From NCBI GenBank assembly GCA_020351025.1, contig CP070728.1, positions 1,631,533-1,695,532 on the forward strand: DNA of 64,000 bases, read 5' to 3'. The stretch comes from Planctomycetota bacterium. Lineage in GTDB: Bacteria > Planctomycetota > Phycisphaerae > Sedimentisphaerales > Anaerobacaceae. Below, in pieces: positions 17,316-26,418 of the stretch. Below the pieces are notes generated by a model, which was not told the origin of the DNA, ran no database searches, and worked only from the letters and a program-made list of their open reading frames with translations. Position numbers and translations under genes: made by a program. Position 1 is the first letter of the stretch. The number at the start of each line of letters is the position of its first letter.

Positions 17316-17394
17316 GAAAAATAAAAACGTAAAGATTGAAACTAAAAACTATAATTCAAGGTCTCAAATCTAATTTTATATTTTACGCTTTTTA
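17316..17394. repeat. Intergenic AT-rich words between gspD and gspE
   Basis: On the minus strand the 79-bp gap begins directly at the gspD stop with AATAGTAAAAAGCGTAAAAT and continues with words such as TATAGTTTTTAGTTTCAATC. The opening resembles the start of the gspH-gspI gap (AGAATAGTAAATAGCGGATAG). No gene. Confidence 0.5.
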
Positions 17395-20300
17395 CTATTC
17401 TGCGTCCAGAACACGCAGAGGTTCCATCGGCTCCGGCTCTATGCCTGGCCAGTCCTCTTTGGCCTGGAACTTACGCTCAGCCTCTTCAAAGGCGGTTCTG
17501 TCGCTTTCAGAGATTCGTCGAAGTTGCGCAAGACCTTCGGCGGTCTCATCAGGGCGCAGGATGTTGGCCTTCACAAAGATATATAGTTTGCTTGTCTTGT
17601 CATTGTTGGAAATAGTCCTGAATAATCCTCCGACAAGCGGAACATCTCCCAACAAAGGTACTTTGCTTCCTCCTTTCGTCTGGTTGAGTTTTGTCAGGCC
17701 GCCGAGAATGATAGTGCTGCCGTCTGGAACAGTGACAATCGTCTTAACATCACTCGTCCTGTAATCCGGCGGGCCCACGTCCTGTCTCTGGAAATCCTCT
17801 CGAACCATACTTATTTCCAGACGCAACAAATCACCCTCGCTAATATTGGGTGTGATGGACAGTTCTATCTTGGCTTCATAAGGGACCCATTTAATACTTT
17901 TGACCGGTATTGGTGTCGTACCTGTGGTCGTCCCTGGATAGGTCATAGTCTCCTCTTCTACAAATGTTTTCTCAGTAGTTTTTATTATACCTTCTTCATT
18001 ATCATTGACCAGAATCCTAGGTTTGGCGAGGATTCGGCCATAATCTTTCTTAGCCATTACTGTAAGCAGAGCCTGAATCTTATCCTCACCCAAAAACCCC
18101 CTGAAGCCCGTATGACTGGTACTATCACCCACGCTAATTACCTGGTTCCATCCACTTTCAAGCTCGTTGCCTTTTGAGTCCGGGTTAGGTAAAAAATCGC
18201 CACTTATTTGAATATTGCCCGTTACCAAGCCTTTGGCATTTGCTATGAGGTTCAAGTCATAAGCAAATGTATCATCTCGTGTTATTTCAACAAGTGATAC
18301 ATCGATAAGCACCTGTGGTCTTCTCTTATCCAAATCCTTTATTAACTTCCTTACCCATTCCTGATTTTTCTTACTGGCATAAACAATAAGCGAAAAAGTG
18401 CTTGTGTCAGGAATTACAATAATTTCTTCTTCTCTCTTTATGACCTTCTCAATTTTACCTTCTTTGTCCTTGATAGTTTCCTTAATTAGTTGGTTTAGAA
18501 CATTAGATAAGTCCTCCGGGTCCTGGTTCTCAAGCGCGTAAATCTCATAAGGTATGGCTTCTTCAAGTGTCACGCTGTCCACGTACCCAATAATCATAGC
18601 TACCTGAACGTGCTGCTCGGGTGTTGCATTAACCAGAAGCGAATTCGTCGCCTCAATTATCACTACCTGCGGCTCTTCTACAAGAACCTCTTGTGTTGGA
18701 CCCCTTGCCGTAGGCTTCGCAGCAGCTTCGGGCTTAGCTGCAGAAGTAATTCGCGTAGTTGGACCAAGACCGCCGCCAATTATACCAAGCTCTTGCAGCT
18801 TCTTCACTACCTCATCTGCCCCAACATTCTGTATCTCGTACAATCGTAGTGTTCGCAGGTCCTGCTGCTCCACGTCAAGAGCATCAACCAACCCCTCAAC
18901 AATATCTATTTCATCCTCAAAGCCTATCATCAGGATTCTATTTGTTCTCTCATCGGCATCGAGATACACCGTTGGTCCTGTCGGCTCAGCCGCAGCTGGC
19001 GTAGGTCTCCTTGGAGGAGGGCCTCTCCGCGGGGCCCGGCTCGGTGGCTCCGCTGCTAACTCCGGTCTGGCAATTGTAACCGATACAGTTCCAAGCTGTT
19101 CAACAAGTGTTTTGATTTTCGGAGCAAGCGTCTTTGCCATCGTATATCTTAACTGCCTGAACCTGAACTGTCTTGGCGCACCCGGTTTATCAACCATCCT
19201 CAACACCTCTTCTATACGCGCCATACGATAAGCGTATCCAGTAACGATAAGTATCCCCGTCTCCTCAACCGGTGTAATATTTACACTAAGTTTCATACCG
19301 GTCAAAAGGTTTGTTGCGCTGGCTGTATTAATATGCTTTAACGAAAAGATACGTGTTATTATTACATCGCCAAACTTAATGTCGCCCCTTTCAGGATGCA
19401 AAGCAGGGTCGATATTCAACGCCTCTTCCATGGGAGCAATGGTTACAAGATTCCCCTTGCGGGTCATCACAAAGCCCCTGAACTTCAACACAGATTCAAG
19501 AAGTGGATACAAATCTCTTACCTTGATAGGTCCCTGTAGCCGCAGCGATACCTCCTTGCCCAAAAGAACCTTCTCATCATACATATAGTCCAGATGCAAA
19601 TACTTACCAATCAAATCCAGCAAATCGATGATATTAAGCTTCTCAGGCAAATCCAGCTCCAGCATTTCCTCGCCGATAGGAAGAGCCTCCGGCACGTAAG
19701 GCTGGACTCTCGTGACTATCTCATTAACCTCACTGGGCTGACCAATTTCAAGCACCACTTGGCTAATTTCAGGAGATGGCTCCGCTTTTAGACCTTCAGT
19801 AACACCTTGAGTCTCTACACCTTCTACAATAGTAGGTATATTTGGCTCCCGAAGCTGCTTGACAACCGGAATAATGGATTCCTTTAAAGCGGGCAATTCA
19901 GCTGCAGATTCACTCGGCACCTTCTGCTCCGGCGGACGCGCAACTGCGTTCGGCTCACTTGGCTTCTGGGCCGCCAACTCTGCTGCTACCTGCTCAGCTT
20001 CAGCGAGAGAACCAAGGAGCTTATCGAAAAACTCGTCCGACTTGGCTGCTTCTGCGGGTTCGAGGCTCGTTTCGCTACCTTTGATATCCTTTTCACCTGC
20101 CTGCAGTTGCTCAATAGCAGAAATAATCCTCTCAAGCTGATTTACGGGCGTAACAGCTATCACCGCACCTTCGTGAATGTCTATAATCGATTTGCTTGAT
20201 GCACCTCCGCGCGGTGGATGGGAAAAGGTCCCGATTGATATATCACCAACTTCCGCAGCAATCTGCTCATTTGAGGGCAGATTCTCAACCTCTGATGCGG

Positions 20301-20631
20301 GAAAAATCGCTTTTATATAAAATTGTTCCTCGGCATCGACAAGACTTAAAATCGCGCTTGCCTTGATTAAGTCAGCTGGCTCTGCTGTCACCAAAAGCGA
20401 ATTGGCGCCGGGAAGCTGCGAAACCGTGCCAAGGTCGGCCTGGGCCAGATAATCCTTGCCCTGCTCGGCTGATATGTGCCTTAAAGAAAAAACCCTGTAG
20501 CGCTTCAACTCAGGAACAGCTTCTTGCTCAGCAGCAAAAGCAAAGGGAATGCTCAAAGCAACAATTACCGCACAGACAAAAATTAATACTCTCGCCTGCA
20601 CCCAAAAAGAAAATAACCGTTTAACCACCAT
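17395..20631 (-). CDS. gspD: Type II secretion secretin D
   Basis: About 1,078 residues, much longer than typical GspD (~650-700). A signal peptide (residues ~12-32, VLIFVCAVIVALSIPFAFA) leads to a ~330-residue N-terminal part rich in Glu/Pro/Ala, then N0 and several N1-type KH-like domains (sequences such as EIQNVGADEVVKKLQELG and IFSLKHINTASATNLL), with a Pro/Arg linker (RAPRRGPPPRRPTPAAAEP). The secretin beta-barrel domain covers roughly the last 300 residues (RRPQVLIDVSLVEI; VPDGSTIILGGLTK; VPLLGDVPLVGGLF). The ATG at 20631 has GGAG at 6 bases; 20643 is an alternative. It forms the outer-membrane channel. Confidence 0.96.
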   Translation of the reverse strand: MVVKRLFSFWVQARVLIFVCAVIVALSIPFAFAAEQEAVPELKRYRVFSLRHISAEQGKDYLAQADLGTVSQLPGANSLLVTAEPADLIKASAILSLVDAEEQFYIKAIFPASEVENLPSNEQIAAEVGDISIGTFSHPPRGGASSKSIIDIHEGAVIAVTPVNQLERIISAIEQLQAGEKDIKGSETSLEPAEAAKSDEFFDKLLGSLAEAEQVAAELAAQKPSEPNAVARPPEQKVPSESAAELPALKESIIPVVKQLREPNIPTIVEGVETQGVTEGLKAEPSPEISQVVLEIGQPSEVNEIVTRVQPYVPEALPIGEEMLELDLPEKLNIIDLLDLIGKYLHLDYMYDEKVLLGKEVSLRLQGPIKVRDLYPLLESVLKFRGFVMTRKGNLVTIAPMEEALNIDPALHPERGDIKFGDVIITRIFSLKHINTASATNLLTGMKLSVNITPVEETGILIVTGYAYRMARIEEVLRMVDKPGAPRQFRFRQLRYTMAKTLAPKIKTLVEQLGTVSVTIARPELAAEPPSRAPRRGPPPRRPTPAAAEPTGPTVYLDADERTNRILMIGFEDEIDIVEGLVDALDVEQQDLRTLRLYEIQNVGADEVVKKLQELGIIGGGLGPTTRITSAAKPEAAAKPTARGPTQEVLVEEPQVVIIEATNSLLVNATPEQHVQVAMIIGYVDSVTLEEAIPYEIYALENQDPEDLSNVLNQLIKETIKDKEGKIEKVIKREEEIIVIPDTSTFSLIVYASKKNQEWVRKLIKDLDKRRPQVLIDVSLVEITRDDTFAYDLNLIANAKGLVTGNIQISGDFLPNPDSKGNELESGWNQVISVGDSTSHTGFRGFLGEDKIQALLTVMAKKDYGRILAKPRILVNDNEEGIIKTTEKTFVEEETMTYPGTTTGTTPIPVKSIKWVPYEAKIELSITPNISEGDLLRLEISMVREDFQRQDVGPPDYRTSDVKTIVTVPDGSTIILGGLTKLNQTKGGSKVPLLGDVPLVGGLFRTISNNDKTSKLYIFVKANILRPDETAEGLAQLRRISESDRTAFEEAERKFQAKEDWPGIEPEPMEPLRVLDAE

Positions 20632-20643
20632 AGCTCGCTCCAT

Positions 20644-21114
20644 AACCTCGCAAAACCAAAAATCTGCATATCTACAACACAGTTCGTTATTTATCGGACA
20701 TTCTGCTTGAAAATTACCAACTTAAATCTTTCTTCTTAAAGCACTTACGTAAATATTCGCTTAAATTATCAACTTACACATAACCACCTATCACCTATAC
20801 TAATCAGACACAGAAAACGCCCAAAAGTTCCTTATTTTCACCGAAGAATCATAGGATTTCTTGCCAAAAAACCCCAAAAGCTCCTCAAAAATAAAGGCGA
20901 ACAGTTAAAATCGAGCAAGCTCAAATCAGGTAAAAAATCATCAGGATGAAACTGCTGAAAGGGAAATCTCTAAGGTGGGCCTTTGCATCGCGGTAGCAAA
21001 GCAGGCCGACACCTATGACAGACAATTAACTGTTCGGCACCTGCCTCACTAACACTAACAGAAAAGACAGCCTATATAGGCCTTTTCGCTATCCGAGGCA
21101 TCGTGGAGTTATTT
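20644..21114. other. 470-bp gspC-gspD spacer
   Basis: No gene is visible. Apart from the two competing hairpins there is a 12-bp palindrome GCCTATATAGGC at about 21070-21081, followed on the minus strand by TGTCTTTT, a weak terminator candidate for gspC. The remaining ~330 bp next to gspD are AT-rich and presumably hold its promoter. In most bacteria gspC and gspD are nearly adjacent, so the spacer is long. Confidence 0.5.
20973..21044 (-). promoter_or_regulatory. Two competing hairpins in the gspD leader
   Basis: The 470-bp gap between gspC and gspD holds two strong, mutually exclusive stem-loops. One spans 20973-21014: arms AGGTG/CACCT outside, GGCC/GGCC, and TTTGC/GCAAA around a 9-nt loop. 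The other spans 21001-21044: GCAG-GCCGA pairs with TCGGC-CTGC, with ACAG/CTGT inside. They share 21001-21014. The transcript would come from the minus strand and lead to gspD about 340 bp downstream. I cannot assign a known riboswitch class. Confidence 0.45.
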
Positions 21115-22119
21115 TCACCCTCGGCTATTCGCCCCACTCAAATTTGCATCGCTAACGTTTGCATCACTAACGTTTGCATCGCTAAAGTTTGCATCACTAA
21201 CGTTTGCATCGCTAAAGTTTGCATCGCTAAAGTTTGCATCGCTTTCAATCCCCTCATCTCCGGCTCTATTTGGGTCTTGGTTAATATCATTCAAGTCTTC
21301 GCCTAACTGCTCGAGCCTCCTCGCCTCTTGGTCAGTTATACGCATAGCTTTAAATTCGGACATAATCTTTTCCAGCTTCGCACTTTGCTCAGCGTCGTAC
21401 TCCGCATCATTTCCATCAGGCTCAAACTCTGTCTGTATAGTCTCCAGCATGGACAAAATCTCTTCTGGTGGCACCTCAATTGCCTTGCGGCTTGGCGGTA
21501 CCTTCTTGCTTAGCGGCTCTTCACTGCTTAGCGGCACCTTCCTGCTTAGCGGCTCTTCACTGCTTGTCGTATCGGAGCTAATAGGAAACGTCCCTTTAAC
21601 AAGCTCAGTTTTTTCCGGCCTCTCAGCCACAAGCTCGAATGTCCTCTTGCCGTCTCGAACAACAACAACGCCATCTTTTACCTGCTCAATAATTAAATGG
21701 CCAACCTCACTCGCTTGCCTAACCCAGCGAAACCCCTTGCCCGGCTCATCAACCAATGCCAGCGACAGTTCCGGATGTGATGCGTAGAAACTCGTGCCAA
21801 TAAGCTCGAATTTAGGCGAAACAGTCTTCGGTCTGCGCTCACTTTTGACCGTACGAGACGGCGCCGTCGGCTCCTTCGGCTTAGGCGGATTTAGATACAG
21901 CGCAAAGGCCTCTGCCTGCTTTACAAGCGGTGAGACCTGGTCTCCGCTCTTTGCTCTTTTCTGGCCTTTGGCCTTGCTAAAGCCCTCTATCACGCCTGGC
22001 GATTTGAGAAACTGCTCGGCCTGTTCATCGCGGCGAACACCAAAAACCACAGGAAAAACAAAGAAAACAGCCGCCAAAACCACCGCTATAATACTTGCTA
22101 TTCGCAAAGTTTTTATCAT
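21115..22119 (-). CDS. gspC: GspC-like protein with pentapeptide-type repeat tail
   Basis: 334 residues. One membrane segment (about residues 6-27, ASIIAVVLAAVFFVFPVVFGV), a linker, then a ~90-residue HR-type domain (FELIGTSFYASHPELSLALV, GHLIIEQVKDGVVVV) resembling the homology region of GspC/PulC that contacts the secretin. Position upstream of gspD agrees. A Pro/Ser/Glu linker with its own short repeat (SSEEPLS-K/R-KVP) and an acidic helix follow. The last ~45 residues are repeats of S-D-A-N-F/V, encoded by near-identical 15-bp DNA units. No PDZ domain is present. Confidence 0.75.
   Translation of the reverse strand: MIKTLRIASIIAVVLAAVFFVFPVVFGVRRDEQAEQFLKSPGVIEGFSKAKGQKRAKSGDQVSPLVKQAEAFALYLNPPKPKEPTAPSRTVKSERRPKTVSPKFELIGTSFYASHPELSLALVDEPGKGFRWVRQASEVGHLIIEQVKDGVVVVRDGKRTFELVAERPEKTELVKGTFPISSDTTSSEEPLSRKVPLSSEEPLSKKVPPSRKAIEVPPEEILSMLETIQTEFEPDGNDAEYDAEQSAKLEKIMSEFKAMRITDQEARRLEQLGEDLNDINQDPNRAGDEGIESDANFSDANFSDANVSDANFSDANVSDANVSDANLSGANSRG
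21146..21235. repeat. Six 15-bp tandem repeats in the gspC 3' end
   Basis: Six consecutive 15-bp units (GCATCGCTAACGTTT and variants) differ at only two positions, G/A at base 6 and C/A at base 11, with degenerate units on both sides. They encode S-D-A-N-F/V, in frame, so copy number can change without frameshift. Confidence 0.9.
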
Positions 22120-22139
22120 AATTCGCCCTTTGAGCCTCT

Positions 22140-23477
22140 TTACTTTTTGACACCACCGACACTATTTGGTTCCATCCAATGAACTATTTTCTGAAAATAA
22201 AGCTGCTCATTTTCTGCGTAGTCGGCGCTGCGCTCAGAGGTATGGCAATCAGTACAATCCGACATCGGCTCTGTTGTTAATGCCTGTCCCAGAGTTCTTA
22301 TATGTTCCGAGCCCGGACCATGACAGTTCTCACAGCCGACGTTTCTCAAATCCTCGCCGCTCTTCTGCTCTGAAACAAAGCCGCTCTCATATTCAAAGCC
22401 AACCACATGGCATATAATACACTCCGGGTCATAATGCGACCCAACCCTCTCAAGCGTAGCATAAGCGTGTGCATGGGCTCGACCGCTCCACTTTTTGTAT
22501 TCGTACTCGTGACAAGACTTACACGACTTCGAGCCCGTATACTCCAAGCCGTTCGAGAGTGTAAAACGCGGTTGTCTCTCGAGAAGATTTTCCTCTTTAA
22601 CAAGCTGCTGATAGGCCTTGTACACTTCAACAAGTGACTTCTCTTGTGTCAAATCTTCCGTTACCGGAACAGGCAAAAAACTATAGCTAAGCTCATTCAC
22701 ATCTTCGGCAGCTGTTATCTGCAATCTGCCTACATATTTGCCGAAGCGCCCAACCGAGATAACCAAAGGCCTGTCATACTGCCCGCTCATTACTTCCGGC
22801 TCGTCGGATTCAGGCGGACAAACTATACAGTCAACAATCTCCATCTCCGCGATAGAACCAACAATTTCAAGAGTACAACTGTTCAAAATGAGCATGTTAA
22901 CTGTCTGATGACCGGGCTGTGAGACAAAAAGTTCACCTATTTGTTCGATTGGCATCGATTCTGGGTCAAAGGCGGCAACTGTCACGGCCACCACTTTTTC
23001 TTTCAATAAAAACTGTTTGGTAAATCTCGTCGGCAGGTCTGTTTCATCGTCGACTTGAGAACTTATAACATCAAAAACAGAAGCTATATTATCAAGCACC
23101 CCATGACTCTTGGCTATCTCAATATCTTCTCCGCTTAGATTGACTAAATCATAATCCAGCAGGTTAAACGCCTGGACCACTATATCAAACTTGATTAGGT
23201 CCTGCTCATTATCACCATCCACCAATGAGCCTGTGTCGACAATCAGCCTTCTTTCCGCAGGCACAGAGTTAAATATTGCCGGGCGTCTGTCGAGCCCACC
23301 AAGTTGTCCGCTTGAACAGCCGCAGGGCTGCAATGCTCCAAGCTCATTGCCCGTTAGAAAAATTGTAACACAATCTGTACTGGGAGCCGACCTCAACGGC
23401 AATCTTGCTGACATAGCCAACAGGCATGAAACCCCGATTGTCAATACGCAAATGCAAGTCGCTAATCGCTGCATCAT
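22140..23477 (-). CDS. Metallophosphatase-like / tetrahaem cytochrome c fusion
   Basis: 445 residues with an N-terminal signal segment (about residues 5-23). Residues ~35-260 resemble the UshA/5'-nucleotidase-type metallophosphatase fold, with the Q-P-C-G-C-S-S-G-Q-L-G-G-L-D-R-R and V-D-T-G-S-L motifs, but the usual metal-binding DxH start is not obvious. Residues ~310-430 have four CxxCH haem sites (CKSCH, CIICH, CENCH, CTDCH) like cytochrome c-554. The protein is periplasmic. It sits between the DUF1573 gene and gspC with 18-20 bp gaps, suggesting one transcript. Redox partner and substrate unknown. Confidence 0.82.
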   Translation of the reverse strand: MMQRLATCICVLTIGVSCLLAMSARLPLRSAPSTDCVTIFLTGNELGALQPCGCSSGQLGGLDRRPAIFNSVPAERRLIVDTGSLVDGDNEQDLIKFDIVVQAFNLLDYDLVNLSGEDIEIAKSHGVLDNIASVFDVISSQVDDETDLPTRFTKQFLLKEKVVAVTVAAFDPESMPIEQIGELFVSQPGHQTVNMLILNSCTLEIVGSIAEMEIVDCIVCPPESDEPEVMSGQYDRPLVISVGRFGKYVGRLQITAAEDVNELSYSFLPVPVTEDLTQEKSLVEVYKAYQQLVKEENLLERQPRFTLSNGLEYTGSKSCKSCHEYEYKKWSGRAHAHAYATLERVGSHYDPECIICHVVGFEYESGFVSEQKSGEDLRNVGCENCHGPGSEHIRTLGQALTTEPMSDCTDCHTSERSADYAENEQLYFQKIVHWMEPNSVGGVKK

Positions 23478-23495
23478 ATACTGGATTGGTTTCTC

Positions 23496-24584
23496 TCAGT
23501 CCGACGAACTTGAAGCTTCTCTCGTATAATATCCGCGACAATTAATTTTCAGCTCCTCGCCGTCCTTCATATTCACAAATAACACATCCGTAAAGACTTT
23601 CTTCTTACCTTTGGCGGTCGGCGGTGTTATTTCCAGCTCAAACTTGCAATGTTTGTCTTCTTTTTCCTGACTCAATACCTTTATGCTACCTTTTTGCGAT
23701 GATGTCGATTCAATCTCGAAATCCTCACCATAGTTATTGACTATCCAGACTTCCCTTGTTACTGATTTGCCCGCCTCAGCATTGAAAATGGATATCGAGC
23801 GCGGGTCAACCTTAAATTTCGGCAGCACCTTAAAGGGGATAGATATCACATGCTTCTGTGGACAAGCCAAGGTAATTGAAAGCCTTCCACTCGTTCCTCT
23901 TTTCAGCTTTCCCACATCGACCTTCGGCTGGATAACAAATTCCGTCGCCTTAACCGAAGGATTATAATCAGCAGTTATACTATTTTCAGTGGATTTGAAC
24001 CGCCCGGTCGTTTTGAAGCCCTTTATTGAAAATGGCTGAGCGTCAAGGCTCCTAATAGTAATCTCAGGACAAACCGCATTTTCCTTATTAAGTACGAGGT
24101 TCAGCTTCTTCGGCTCGTAAGAAACCACCTCTGTAATCCTGCCCTTTACCGTCAATTTAATCTCAGGATTTGCCTTGTCATTGCTGTATACTCGCAGATG
24201 CTTCGTTATTGGACCGGCTCGGCTGCTCGCATTATAGCTCACTTTCAACGTCCCGCTCTCGCCGGGCGCATATTCTCTCTTCTTTAAGGTAAATGGCGTA
24301 CAGCCACAGGTCTTGCTGATATTTTTTATCTTCAACAAGCCATCTCCGACGCTTGTGAATTTAAAATTACAAACGTTCTTTGTCCCCGGACCGATTTCGC
24401 CTAAGTCGCACACCACATCTTCAAACTGAATTTGCGGTGCCAGCACCTCCACCACAGGAGCTTCCAAGAGCTCTTCCCTCTCACTTGGAACCGGAGCAGT
24501 CTGCTCTTGACAACCAATCTGCAAAAAGCAAACAAAAGCGACAATACACATAATTTCGAATCTACGCAAACCTTGGCACTTCAT
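23496..24584 (-). CDS. DUF1573 lipoprotein
   Basis: 362 residues with a signal peptide ending at a lipobox (LQIGC, Cys ~25). Residues ~50-150 are a DUF1573 domain: V-C-D-L-G-E-I, C-N-F-K-F-T, K-T-C-G-C-T-P and Y-A-P-G-E-S-G-T-L. A second Ig-like repeat follows, with weaker matches. DUF1573 proteins are beta-sandwich proteins of the cell envelope, often next to multihaem cytochromes in planctomycetes, as here. First gene of the minus-strand run leading into the secretion locus. The intergenic 24585-24872 would contain divergent promoters for this gene and the GH4 gene. Confidence 0.85.
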   Translation of the reverse strand: MKCQGLRRFEIMCIVAFVCFLQIGCQEQTAPVPSEREELLEAPVVEVLAPQIQFEDVVCDLGEIGPGTKNVCNFKFTSVGDGLLKIKNISKTCGCTPFTLKKREYAPGESGTLKVSYNASSRAGPITKHLRVYSNDKANPEIKLTVKGRITEVVSYEPKKLNLVLNKENAVCPEITIRSLDAQPFSIKGFKTTGRFKSTENSITADYNPSVKATEFVIQPKVDVGKLKRGTSGRLSITLACPQKHVISIPFKVLPKFKVDPRSISIFNAEAGKSVTREVWIVNNYGEDFEIESTSSQKGSIKVLSQEKEDKHCKFELEITPPTAKGKKKVFTDVLFVNMKDGEELKINCRGYYTREASSSSD

Positions 24585-24872
24585 ATTCTCATCTCCAAAT
24601 CAAATCGTGACAGACCAAACGGCTTTTTGCAAAGCAGACCCCATTAATGGACAATCTTGGCCTATATTGGTGAAACTTTCATTTAACTTACCATAAAAAC
24701 CTGAATATAACAAAAAAAACAACCTAAAGCAAGCATTTTTCGACCTATGCTTTTAAAGACATCGCCGCCAAGAACTGCTTGAAATAGGCAATTTTGTCTA
24801 TAAAATAAACAAGACTCATTTGACAAATCGGATAATAACCTTAACGGCACCAAAAACATAGGAGACCAGGAA

Positions 24873-26306
24873 ATGAGTAAAAAAATTGCGATGATTGGTG
24901 CAGGAAGTATCGTTTTCTGCAAAACGCTTATGAGCGACATCATGGCTACGCCCGCCCTAACAGACAGCGAATTCGCTCTAATGTCTCTCACCGAGCCAAA
25001 GCTCCGCCGAATGGAAACCTTCGCCAATCGAATGTTAAAAGACAACAACCTCCCAGGTAAGGCCTGGGCGACTCTGGACCGACAACAAGTCATTAAAGAT
25101 GCCGACTTCGTCATCATAATGATTCAGGTCGGCGGGGTAGATGCGTTCGGCATCGATTACAGGATTCCACTGAAATACGGCGTAGACCAGTGCATCGGCG
25201 ATTCACTCGGACCGGGCGGAGTCTTTCGAGGCCTGCGAACTATCCCCATACTCGTCGATATTGCCCGTGATATGGAGCAACTTGCAAAGCCAGGTGCAGT
25301 TATGCTGCAGTATGCTAATCCAATGGCAGCTAACTGCCTGGCACTCGGCAAAGCCGCTAACGTCTCATTCGTTGGTTTGTGCCATGGTGTCCAAACTACA
25401 TTAGACCTCATAGCTCGTTATTGTGGGGTCCCAAAGAATGAAATCACTTACCTATGTGGTGGTATCAACCATATGGACTGGTTCTGCAAACTCGAGCACA
25501 AAGGACGTGACCTCTACCCCAAGCTGCGTGAGGTCTTCGAGAAACCTGAGTACTATAAAAATGAAAAGGTCCGCGGCGAAGTATTCCGCCACTTCGGTTA
25601 TTTTATGACCGAAAGCACTGGACACCTCAGCGAATACGTACCGTGGTTCCGCAAGAATAAAGAAGCGCTCGAATTGTACTGTGACGAACCAAGCTTCGGC
25701 GGCGAAAGCGGCGCCTATTATAACTGGTGCAAAACCATCGCCGAAAAATATGCAAAACACGACCCTCTCAAGTACGAATCCACCAAAATCGAAAAACGCA
25801 GTGTCGAATACTGCTCATATATCATCGAAGCTGTCGTAACAGGCAAGCCCTTCCGTTTTATGGGTAATGTACGCAACGACGGCTACATTACCAATTTGCC
25901 AAACGGCTGCTGTGTCGAAGTGCCAACCATCGCTGACGGCTCCGGACTGCACCCGACAAAGATAGGCAACCTGCCGTCTCAATGTGCTGCCGCCTGCATG
26001 ACAAACATCAATGTGCAGTCCCTCGCTGCCGAGGCCGCACTTAACAGCGACACTGAAAAAATCATACATGCCGTCGCGATGGACCCCTTGACCTCGGCAG
26101 TTTGTACTCTAAAACAAATACGCGAAATGTGCAGTGAAATGCTCGAGGCCCAGCGAAAATGGCTGCCCCGGTTCGAAGGCAAAAAAATCGCACAAAAACC
26201 GACCATCAGTATCCCGAAAGACTGTAAGCCCGTCGACGTGCCCTTGGACCCAGCCTTAGCCATTGGAAAACGCTTCGGAACCTTGATAGAGCAAAAGACC
26301 GATTGA
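24873..26306 (+). CDS. Glycoside hydrolase family 4 (alpha-glucosidase/galactosidase type)
   Basis: 477 residues, the usual GH4 length. NAD-binding loop at residues 8-12 (GAGS), then a TEPKLRRME segment, the catalytic-metal cysteine in GLCHGVQ near residue 170 and the metal-binding His in GINHMDWF near residue 199. GH4 enzymes are cytoplasmic and cleave glycosides by an NAD- and Mn-dependent oxidation-elimination mechanism; the aglycone and sugar (glucose, galactose or uronic acid) cannot be read from the sequence. No signal peptide, so the substrate must be imported. It stands alone, with AGGA before the ATG. Confidence 0.92.
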   Translation: MSKKIAMIGAGSIVFCKTLMSDIMATPALTDSEFALMSLTEPKLRRMETFANRMLKDNNLPGKAWATLDRQQVIKDADFVIIMIQVGGVDAFGIDYRIPLKYGVDQCIGDSLGPGGVFRGLRTIPILVDIARDMEQLAKPGAVMLQYANPMAANCLALGKAANVSFVGLCHGVQTTLDLIARYCGVPKNEITYLCGGINHMDWFCKLEHKGRDLYPKLREVFEKPEYYKNEKVRGEVFRHFGYFMTESTGHLSEYVPWFRKNKEALELYCDEPSFGGESGAYYNWCKTIAEKYAKHDPLKYESTKIEKRSVEYCSYIIEAVVTGKPFRFMGNVRNDGYITNLPNGCCVEVPTIADGSGLHPTKIGNLPSQCAAACMTNINVQSLAAEAALNSDTEKIIHAVAMDPLTSAVCTLKQIREMCSEMLEAQRKWLPRFEGKKIAQKPTISIPKDCKPVDVPLDPALAIGKRFGTLIEQKTD

Positions 26307-26382
26307 ATTGATTCGATTCTTCTATAGTAGCTAAGGCAAACAGTTGAATACTTGCATTACAACCGGGTGTTTAACTCATTCC

Positions 26383-26412
26383 TTGACAGATACACATTTC
26401 CTGCAATACTAT
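26383..26412 (+). promoter_or_regulatory. Sigma-70 type promoter placed for a leaderless dxr mRNA
   Basis: TTGACA (26383-26388) and TACTAT (26407-26412) are separated by 18 bp. The dxr ATG begins at 26419, six bases past the -10 box, where transcription would normally start, and no ribosome site lies between. Confidence 0.65.
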
Positions 26413-26418
26413 TAGCCT

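Noticed and set aside
20973-21014. A c-di-GMP (GEMM) riboswitch before gspD
   Set aside because: It shares GCAAAGC with the aptamer but not the GGCAAA strand, the GNRA loop or the receptor. Kept as an unassigned structure only.
21146-21235. A small CRISPR array
   Set aside because: Units are 15 bp with no spacers and lie in frame inside a gene.
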